Below, one piece after another: positions 10,843 to 19,708 of a DNA stretch of 23,764 nucleotides (within the stretch, counting starts at the first letter, position 1; each line of letters starts with the position of its first letter). The position numbers and the translations under genes are program-made. A model generated the notes under the pieces. That model worked only from the letters and a program-made list of their open reading frames with translations. It was not told the DNA's origin and searched no databases. Location: positions 1 through 23,764 of the forward strand of contig NAOQ01000750.1 of the NCBI GenBank assembly GCA_002751075.1, read 5' to 3'. The stretch is from Ichthyophonus hoferi. Taxonomy: Eukaryota > Opisthokonta > Ichthyosporea > Ichthyophonida > Ichthyophonidae.

Positions 10843-12313
10843 ACTTTTGAAGTATTTCAGCTACTACAAATATTAGACTGTATACTTCATGATGTCTTGT
10901 ACACAAATACTTATTATTCGTGTAGCACTGTATCTCTAAATATTCAATAGCGTTTACCATGAGGTTTCAATCGGTATATAAAAGTTAAATATGAATGAAT
11001 GACAACTAATTAATTACATTGTTATAAGATCGCTAACCACAGATGAGTAAGAAGGTTCAATCGAAGCCCAGATAATAAGTAGATCACTCTTGTCATATAT
11101 AGTATGCAATATATGAACACTATTACATCAACGAGGAAATGAGTTGCTTCATCATCTAAATAGAGACATAATAATAAAAGTCTCCATCAGCACATGTACT
11201 TTCTTTCACTCAGAAAAAGTATTTATGGATTCAAGCAATTTAGTTTTGAATTTAAAAAGCACCTGTTAGGGATTTTCACTAAATTGCGTTTCGTTGACAG
11301 ACCATATGAGCCATGCATTTAAAAATGAGAAAAAGGGGTTGGTTTCTGGGTTTTGCTTACATATGTGGATGATCTTCTATTTGTGTTCAAGAATTCAATG
11401 GTCGCAATACAATTTATTGAGGATATTTTGTAGTTACTAAACACAAGGACCCTTGGCAGCTAGCTACTTTTCTTGAAGATTGGGTTTAAACAAGATGTTA
11501 CTTAAACGTGAATAGATAAATCATAACAATATCATAAGGTTATAATATAATATAATATCATAAAACAATATATATTTAGCATTATAATATGTAATACACT
11601 ATAGCATTATAGTGTATGGTATCTTATAATATACGTGCCATTAATAAAATTTTATGCCCATGAAATGCAGTGGTTCTTATTGAGCTGGAAACAGAGTTAA
11701 TTCCCAGCAAGTATGATGATCCTATTATATTTAAGATAAAGAGAATGAATGCTTTCAACACTATATAGTTTTAGCTAATACTTCCATACTTCCAATTTTA
11801 TTAAAAAAAACTTATTTTTTATTTTAAGTGCATTACAAGATGCGTATACCTACACACATCACACAAGGGAGAACACAGTTACTGTCAAAATTAATTAATT
11901 AATTAATACTAGGATATTAATAACGTTTGTTTAATCAATAATTTAATAAACATCATTAAAAGAGTGTATATCTAGTAGGCAATAGTTAGAGAGTATAAAG
12001 GGTTCTGTTTGTGACAAGATCCTTGTTGAAATTATTATTTCTAATTGGAAATTGCCATTGCAAAGAATTGCATTATTCACTATACTCTCCAATTACATCA
12101 TGTAATCTCATAATTATTAAGGCCCATACAATTGCAGAGCACCGAATGCAACTGAAACAATGACTTAGTCAGTACCTTAGCATAGTATATATTACACTTT
12201 TTTGTTGAAGCATCTCAGCCACTACAAGTATTTAGCCAAACACTTCGTAATTACTTGTACAAAAATACCTACTGTTTAAATAGCCTTGAACCTTTAAATG
12301 TTAAGAAGCGTTT
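10843..12313 (+). repeat. Two diverged copies of a dispersed repeat
   Basis: Copy one at about 10,843-10,955 and copy two at about 12,194-12,313 align along their length. Shared blocks include GAAG.AT.TCAGC.ACTACAA.TATT, a CTTGTACA.AAATAC block and AGCGTTT at the end, with scattered substitutions and small gaps. Both are in the same orientation. Similarity may extend further right into a TTAATTAATxA block near 11,010 and 12,350. The family is unknown. Confidence 0.55.
11320..11510 (+). mobile_element. Fossil of a reverse-transcriptase element, family uncertain
   Basis: A short plus-strand stretch reads TYVDDLLFVFKNS, which resembles the catalytic YVDD box of reverse transcriptases and the strand after it. 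The surrounding sequence is decayed and no other domain is intact, so it is an old, broken remnant. YVDD is shared by copia-like LTR, Penelope-like and some other elements; the fragment is too short to choose. Chance cannot be excluded for a motif this small. Confidence 0.3.
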
Positions 12314-12864
12314 AGAGTAAGATTACAATTGGTAATTCAGACTTAGACATTAATTAATGACCATTATTCAATTTATTGTTGTTATTAATTTTATTTAATT
12401 AGCACTGGATATTTAATGCAGTCTAGAATGTCCATTCGCCAAGATTTTTAAATAGTGTTGGTCATTGGTTTTAAATCACATATATAGTGATTGATGATAT
12501 CCATGTGATACGTAGATTATTAAATGATCTTTCAATAGTCACCAACAATTGATTTATTTATAAAACATGTGATATGTAACATCCTAAATGAAAGTTTGAA
12601 TAATCATTGGTCAACTTGCTTCTAAGAACGTCTTACACAAGAGTCATGCCGAGTTTCTATTGGGGAATGTGTTTATACATGTTCAATAATGATCTAATAA
12701 ACTTGACTTAACACAATCCAACAACCATTTAGCCCGCATACCCAGAGCTAATCTGGATCCTAATTTCAAGTTGTTTGCAAAAAAGTTAAAGTATAAGGTT
12801 TATAGCTGTTTGTAAAGTAATGACGCACTAAAACAAAGAGACTGTGCCAACAATAGCAAGTTAG

Positions 12865-13059
12865 GAAAAGAAAAATACTTCTGCAACCGGAGACAAGTCA
12901 GGATCCAGAGTCACTAATGAAAAAAAGTTAATTCACTTCTCTGTGGACTCAAATGATGATCAACACAACTCAAAGCAACGTTTTGTGGAGAAAGACAAGT
13001 TCCCAAATTCAGAGGTTAGTGAAACCAAATCTGAAGGAAACGGAATAATAGAAAATTAA
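12865..13059 (+). other. Open stretch without start codon, possible exon remnant
   Basis: Sixty-four codons stay open before TAA. The translation is hydrophilic and balanced, including VDSNDDQHNSKQRFVEKDKF. The GC content and codon choice look more coding-like than the flanks. There is no ATG inside. A GTTAGT donor-like site follows GAG near 13,015. No family is recognised. It may be part of a decayed mobile element or a chance open frame. Confidence 0.2.
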
Positions 13060-13974
13060 AAGATGTTCATACTCCAAAGAGGAGTTCTCTGAGGCCACTG
13101 TAAATTATGACAATTATTTATATATTATTGAATACACTTTTCCACATCAAAATAAGTTAGCATAGGAGCACTAACTTACGAACTTTACTAGGTCTATTGG
13201 TATTAGGAGAAATGCAGCACTACTAACACATTACTGTATGAGCAATGAATATGGATTTGAATCAATCAGTAACATAATATAACATATAGGAATGTAATGT
13301 TTTGATATATAGAATTTAAACTCTTGAATTATTAATCATTGCAAGTATATAAAAAGCTAGTTGTACTAGCATTCTTTAGAGTTTTAAATACATACACAAT
13401 AAAAGCCATAGTAGGAATATCAATAAACAATATGATCAGCCAGCACTTAATCAACGCTTAAAAATATTGCTCCTAATGACTTAAATAAATCCAATTAATT
13501 GTATGTGAAGAATCATAAAGGGACCAAGCAATTATACTTGAATACATTCATCCAGATATTGAACCTTTCTTCCAAAACAGAGTGGAGTCACCAATCTAAA
13601 CAAAGCTTCCCTTTCCATCGATTCTGGTAAAACTAAAATGATCCTGCACATTCTTAGATCCATGCACAAATATGATACATGATTATTACAATTACACTAC
13701 TGACCCAGAGACAGGAAATTTTATAATCTCAGAAAACGAATTTGTTGGGAATAGTAAGTAAAAACACGAGTGTCCCTGTGACCTATATTAGTTTTGAGGG
13801 TGAGGGTGTGCTGAGTTAAAGGGCTTTAATGCATCTGCTTTCATACATAGAGTACAGATACGGTAAAACATATTTTTATTATTAAACAAGTCAGCAGGAC
13901 TGGTCTTTGGCAGAATAATTAAGCAATATACATATATACTTTATAATAGAGATGATATATACACATGATTGTAT

Positions 13975-14290
13975 GTATTATATTATAATATAATACATTT
14001 TATTTGATTATATCATATTGTATTATACTATAATGTGTTACTGTATATTATGTTCTGTTTTAATTTACTATATTGCATTATATTATATTATATTATATTG
14101 CATTTTATTATATGCTATATGATATTATAATATACTATAGTATTATAATATAATATTCTATAATATTAACTGTACTATATTATATTATTTGATATTGCGT
14201 TATATTATATTATATTATATTATCAAGTATTTTCTTATCCCATTATTATTATTGTATTATATTTTATTATTATATTCATTAATCTATTAA
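13975..14290. repeat. TATTA-type satellite, block 1
   Basis: Imperfect TATTA/TATAT pentamer repeats, with longer clean runs around 14,080-14,100 and 14,200-14,225. The block then fades into a less repetitive segment at 14,290-14,470, which shows several TTAATTAG-like words but no gene. Confidence 0.8.
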
Positions 14291-14479
14291 TGTGATGCGC
14301 AACCTCTGTAGTAATTAGTTAATCTTCGATTAATTAGCATTTGCATATTAGTCGGCGTATAATTAGCGTAGAATTAAGGTGATCGTTTTACAATTTGTAA
14401 TGACGGCTTAAAAAATTGGTAATAAATATGTAAGAAAAATTATAGTGCATGAGCCTGTAGGGAAATAAGTTAAGTGTTA

Positions 14480-15085
14480 TTATTATTATATATTACATTG
14501 TATCATGTTACATTATATTACATTCTATTATCCTGCGCTTTACAATATTATAGTATACAATATTTTGTTATTTTATGTTATGTTTGGATGAATTGTATTA
14601 TACTATATTATACTATATTACATTTTAAATTATATATATATATATTACAATACATTATATGATATTATATTAATTTATATCATCTTATCCTATATCATAT
14701 AGTATATTTTATTATATTATATTGTCATATATTGTCTCATATTGTATTACATTATGTTGTATTATTGCATATTTTATTATTACTTGTTGTATTATATGTA
14801 TCATACTGTATTATATTATATTATATTATATTATGTAGTATTATATTACATTATATTGTATTGTATTATATTATATCATACAATATTATATTCTATTACA
14901 TTATATTGGATTATATTGTATTATATATATCATATTACACCATATTATATTATTAAATATTATAGTATTTTGTATTACATTATATGTTTTACTAAATTAT
15001 CTTATAATATATTATATTATATTATGTTACATTATATTATATTATATTATATTATATTATATTATAATTTATTGTATTGTATAGT
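14480..15085. repeat. TATTA-type satellite, block 2
   Basis: About 600 bp of degenerate TATTA units with cleaner runs near 14,812-14,835 and 15,005-15,065. Apparent long Tyr/Ile/Leu-rich reading frames across it are by-products of the repeat. Confidence 0.88.
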
Positions 15086-15970
15086 ATTGGATTTTGTGAT
15101 AGTATTAGTGACTTGCCCGCCATCTTTGAAATTTTCTATTGGTTTGAGTTTCTCTGGTTCGTGGTTCTGTTGTAGTGGTAGAGGACCTATAGAAGGCATA
15201 TATACCGACTTTCTTGTTAACTGGCTGTAGTAAATATACATTTCTTAATTTAATGCTAATGAATGTTTTGATTCACAAGGAGGTAATGTGAGAATTGCTC
15301 GGTCAGACTGATCAGTAAAGGGTGCAATATTATGATGAAAATAACAACTATTATCACTATTTAATGTTAGTAAACAGTTCTCTAATTTTTAAACAAGTAA
15401 AAGATTTAAGCACTGAGTATTGTATTTGAGCACCAATAGTGAACTAGATATTGTAGTAACAATGCAATAACCATATCCATATATATATATATATATATAT
15501 ATATTCTGATACTGTTTAAGCAAATAATAAAATCCCAAGTTTTATGTGCGTTATACGTAATTTCGTATTTTCTGGGAGTCAGATATGTGTGAGTGACGGA
15601 AATCTTTACTAGTTTATTTCTGTTTTCATTTATACTTTCTGCAACAACTGTTTATCACCAATGTCAATACAGCAGCGTCTGTTTATGTGAATACGGAATC
15701 ATATTAGTTATACAATTCACAGAAGACCAATGAGATTCAATATAATTGTGTGACCTTATTCTGATGATGTAAAGTATTGTGACCTTATTTGGACGTCTTT
15801 TGTTAGTTAATCGCCTCATTGGTGCAAATGTTCACATTTTGATATTGAAAAATCATCTCATCTGATTAAGAACGTCATTTAATAATATAATAGTGGATTG
15901 ATTATTTCATGATCTACTTGGTACCAGCTAATCAGCTGAATTATGAGTTCCATCAGAGTTAACATTTTTT
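15086..15970. other. AT-rich spacer with small simple repeats
   Basis: No gene is seen. It includes a dinucleotide AT run at about 15,479-15,505 and a 12-bp direct repeat TGTGACCTTATT at 15,749-15,760 and 15,778-15,789. A G-rich patch at 15,150-15,190 loosely resembles the G-rich patch at 16,738-16,770, which may point to shared ancestry in a mobile element. Confidence 0.4.
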
Positions 15971-15974
15971 TTTT

Positions 15975-16215
15975 AACATACTATATTATATTATATTATA
16001 GTATATTGCATTATATTAGATGATATTGGACTGTACTACATTATATTACCATACTAAATTATATTACGTTAAAATGTATTATATTGTTATTTTACTATAT
16101 TATAGTATATTATATTGCAATACTATATTACACTATAATATATTACCATATATATTAATATACTATATGGTATAACTATACTATATTATACTACTATACT
16201 ATACTATATAATTAT
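15975..16215. repeat. TATTA/ACTAT satellite, block 3
   Basis: A third degenerate block mixing TATTA and ACTAT pentamers, similar in unit to the arrays at 13,975-15,085 and to the intronic array at 4,967-5,090. Confidence 0.75.
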
Positions 16216-16462
16216 AATTTATTACACTATACTCCATGTCTTATTTGCGTACAATCTCATTCTATTTGTACTCTTCTACCCTAAAGCGATTTAATATTGA
16301 CTCATATTAATAACCATATTATAATTTAATTTAAATATTGATTATGATTGGCTAATAACTGTTATTAATGGTTTTAAGCGCATGATTGGCTATATTTAGG
16401 AGCAACAATATTGGATTACAAAGGAATAAAACTAGAGAAACACCAAATACACATATAATCTG

Positions 16463-16770
16463 TGTTAGGCATGCTTAGTGATGGTGTCCCACATAGTCAA
16501 TGGAAAGTGGTGTTTTTGTGGCTTATATAGGCTCTGCTGTGTTAAAATTTTGCTCAGTTGTACAGTCAATAAATTAAAGGCCTGGGCAGCTAGCAGGTTC
16601 ATTTCAGTGAATTTCTGAATCGAGGATTTTAGTAATTTTTTTCTAATATGCATGGTGTCTCTTTATTGTTGAAATAGATAAGGGGTTAACTCTGTGTTGT
16701 CAATATACTTGGTGCCACAACCGTGAGGATTATAGTGAGTGGTTCACGTTTCTGTTTTGGGAGTGGGGGA
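16463..16770 (+). mobile_element. Lone LTR-like fossil with primer-site-like sequence
   Basis: A segment of about 240 bp begins TGTTAGGC and ends near TTGTCA (about 16,702). It has TATATA at 16,524-16,529 and AATAAA at 16,568-16,573 in the order expected of an LTR. It is followed within about 8 nt by TTGGTGCCACAACCGTGAGG, which resembles the primer-binding site placed just inside LTR retrotransposons. A short G-rich leader follows. No second LTR or gag-pol coding is seen, so it is an old, broken remnant. The LTR family is not assigned. Confidence 0.35.
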
Positions 16771-17619
16771 GCGGGAGTTGCACCAGTGGTTCATGTTGGT
16801 CCAAAAACCTATATTTCTATTAAGTCAAGAATCTACAAATGCTGCAAACGCTTTACCTTAACGCTACATCCATCCACTGACCTTTACATGTTGAAAATCA
16901 ACTTTATTACATTTACACACTGTCTTCAAATCTTTATTTGAACTATCAATCAACATTTGTTGGCATATTAGGCTAGTAGATGTGATTATTTTATTATCTT
17001 GCGTGAAACTATCTAACACCAATGTACTGAACTGTGAGTATATTTAAATTAATCAGGTATATATGGTGAATTATTTATGCATTGGAAATATTCATCGGTA
17101 TCTTATGCAGTAGTGTACAACTTCACTGTAAACTCGCGCATTTCTCCTATGTACGACCATAAAAGAACAAAACATTGAGATCCAAGTTAATTAAGGAAGC
17201 CTTAAACGCCCTTGTTGTTGAGCCTCCATCCAATGTATTCTAATCTAATTATACCGAATAAAAAATATCTATTTATAGGTATCGTACCAACTAATAGTCC
17301 AATGGGCTTTAACTATAAAATTGATAACATTAAGCAATTATAACGCAGTACAATATCATAACTATATAAAGAAACACCTTCCTACCTACACTGTTATGTG
17401 ATACTCCGATAGGACCCTAAGCGAGTTGCACTTTAACCAATCCCATTGTATGCCATATACTTTACTGTCTCCATATTAATAGATATGAAACCTATGCATC
17501 GGCGTGCGAATAGAAAATCTCTTGAGGCTGACCATATAAATAATTAAATAATAGCAATAAATCATTTTGTTTCTCGTTTTACCTTTTAACTGGTATACGC
17601 TATTTATTTGCGTCACTTT

Positions 17620-17662
17620 CACGTGAGCCGTGGGAATTATGACAATCCCATATAGACACGTG
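17620..17662. promoter_or_regulatory. Pair of CACGTG E-boxes
   Basis: Two perfect palindromic CACGTG sites lie 37 bp apart in otherwise AT-rich DNA, with GTGGGA next to both. In animals and fungi such sites bind bHLH-leucine-zipper factors. The nearest recognised start is more than 1.3 kb downstream, so the target is uncertain. Confidence 0.25.
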
Positions 17663-18122
17663 GGAGGGAAACTGACCATGAGAATAAAAAGAGTTAACAG
17701 ATAAAATCTACTTTATAAATATGCACATTAATAAATATAATAACGTATAATTAAATTCACCAAATAGAAAAATAATATGAAGGCCCTATCTCTATTCCTA
17801 CATATTATTTACCATTTATTATTTGTCTGCTTCAGTTTCCGCCTGTCACTCGTGAAGTTTAATTTCAAACCAGTAAAATGGTTGGCTAAGAGCACATTTT
17901 AGTCTGATGCGCACTTTGACTCAATTTCTCATTACCAATCATGCATCCTATTGGCTGTTGTGGGTATTGACCTGGTAACCCTTCACACCATTATATATTT
18001 TTCAGTCGCTTCAAATTTATCTGCAATTTTTTTTTGTCTTAGCATAACATATATTTACTGAAATATTACCAGACCTTAAATAACACTGTACGTATTCCAT
18101 CAGATTTGCTAAAGTGATTATA

Positions 18123-18209
18123 ATGGCGAGAGACTGTGTTTATCGAGTAATAAATAATATTCGTATCCAAACGTCATCTAGGTTTAGATTACCTAAGGAC
18201 AATAGATAG
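18123..18209 (+). other. Short open frame, 28 codons
   Basis: It starts AATGGCGAGAG and reads MARDCVYRVINNIRIQ before a TAG stop. It follows, by about 130-170 bp, a patch with an ATTGG box and a TATATATTT stretch, so it could be a small gene or a first exon. No donor site gives a convincing continuation and no family is recognised. Confidence 0.15.
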
Positions 18210-18952
18210 TTTTGCTATGAGGTATATATAATACATTTTTTTTAAAATAAACTTACAGTTTTTGGGCTACTGAAAACAATGATTTGCAAACATTTAGAGA
18301 ACCTAATCTATGCATGATCATTATCTTTATCCATAATGAATGCATTTATATTTCTATCTGACGTCTAAATGCCTGTGAACTGACATGGAATCTATATATA
18401 CCCCTGTATATTTTATTGTATCATCAAAATACGTAATGGTGTAATTGCAATCACATCAATTTAAAGATATAAAATATAAGGTATACTGTGTGAATCCTTG
18501 GGGCCAAAATTAGGATAATACAACGTTAAACGATATACATCTTGACCGCATTTAACGCAAGTAAATACATTATAACAGGATGATTAATGCATGACTTTGC
18601 ACCATAAGACAGGAGGCATTATTTAATGACAATATGATCTACCAATAAAAACATGAAGTCAAATTAAATCAATTATTTAATTTAATCCAGTTATAATGGT
18701 TTCCTGTACACATCGTAGTAAACGTATTATACTTATACTCCATATAAGTACTACATTAAATAGACTAAAATACCTAGATATTTTTTTAATAATGTACTTT
18801 ATATATATGCATATAAACCAGATATACCACACAGCTATATTACTATACGTATGATAATAGTACGTACATCTGTAATATAATATATACGCACATTAGCGTA
18901 TACTACAAACACGCATTACTATCCTCGGATAAAGTATTTCCCCAGGCCCCTT

Positions 18953-18960
18953 TATAAATA
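18953..18960 (+). promoter_or_regulatory. TATA box of the coiled-coil gene (probable)
   Basis: TATAAATA sits in a locally GC-richer patch (CCCAGGCCCC just before it), about 45 nt upstream of a good GTAAGG donor at 18,999. The placement suits transcription starting near 18,983 and a short non-coding first exon spliced to 19,701. This is inferred from sequence only. Confidence 0.45.
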
Positions 18961-18977
18961 TACCATCCTGGCCGCTG

Positions 18978-18989
18978 TGACAGCTGTCA
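18978..18989. promoter_or_regulatory. TGACAGCTGTCA palindrome
   Basis: A perfect 12-bp palindrome lies between the TATA box and the first donor. It equals the known dimer site of TALE homeodomain proteins (TGIF, MEIS and PKNOX types) and contains the E-box CAGCTG. It overlaps the expected transcription start. Confidence 0.4.
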
Positions 18990-18998
18990 TAGTTGCAG
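18983..18998 (+). other. Probable non-coding first exon end of the coiled-coil gene
   Basis: The sequence GTTGCAG before GTAAGG is a strong 5' splice site. The matching acceptor is CTTTCCTACTATAG at 19,687-19,700, which opens 8 nt before the ATG. The intron would be 18,999-19,700 (702 bp) and holds no other open frame of note. The exact transcription start is a guess. Confidence 0.4.
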
Positions 18999-19708
18999 GT
19001 AAGGAAAGAGATGTTTTAGGTGCGTGCATTCATCAAAGTTCTCTTTATATATTGGGGCTTGTATATACATGAGTGAAAATAATAAATAATAAATATATTA
19101 TAAACAGTTACCTATAACACATATACACGTGCATAGAAACATGGATAAGACTTATACCAGTACGTTTAGATCCATACTGTAATATATACAATCATGCATA
19201 CGTACATACAGAGTAAATTATATACTATCCTATATGTTATCCTATGTGCTATCCTATATACTACACCTTACCTTGCCTCTACGAACCAATGCCCATCTTC
19301 ACTATAGAAGCCATTCCTTTATTGTACCCAGTTTATATATTTATCCCCGGAGAATTCTTCTGGTAATTACTCGGTTATATGTTAGTGCCCAGGTTATATA
19401 TTATAGTAGGAGGGATGGGAATACAAATTACTATATATAGTAATGTGTAAAGCCTGAGAGTATATACCTAAATATAGGCTAGGTATATATATAGATTATG
19501 CACCTTTGATTATCACATATCTATGTACTTCTCTCCCTCCTCCTTTCCCTCTTCCTTCCTATTAAAGAAATATTCTATTATTAGCCTAGACCTATAGAAT
19601 AGAGGGCCAATAAGAGACAATGGTTAAAAACAAGCCCCCTTTGCATAGGTTGGTTATTTTACCATATATGGCTAATCTTGCTCTATCTTTCCTACTATAG
19701 GCTTTACC

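Larger units (their letters stand above)
10081..13970. other. Gene-poor AT-rich DNA
   Basis: No gene is supported here. It contains short AT runs (10,263-10,280), a diverged repeat pair, a small reverse-transcriptase-like fossil and one unexplained open stretch, each listed separately. The rest is AT-rich sequence without splice-consistent exons. Confidence 0.5.
16800..18940. other. AT-rich spacer, possible regulatory patches
   Basis: No supported gene. Two CACGTG E-boxes lie at 17,620-17,625 and 17,657-17,662. A CCTATTGGCTG box at about 17,948 sits near a TATATATTT stretch at about 17,994. A 28-codon open frame at 18,123-18,209 is listed separately. The rest is AT-rich without structure. 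Confidence 0.4.

Noticed and set aside
15060-15125. ATGGCGGGCAAG start on the minus strand after AAAG, like a YY1-type start site
   Set aside because: The frame ends after 23 codons inside satellite and has no usable donor.
14474-15230. Long Tyr/Ile/Leu-rich open frames, up to 162 codons
   Set aside because: They are produced by the TATTA satellite; no domain or codon signal, and only the last part leaves the repeat.
16723-16941. A 72-codon open frame starting GTG
   Set aside because: It overlaps the LTR-like fossil's leader, lacks ATG at the start and has no recognised motif.
17476-17679. A 67-codon minus-strand open frame
   Set aside because: No domain, no splice-consistent neighbours and AT-driven composition.
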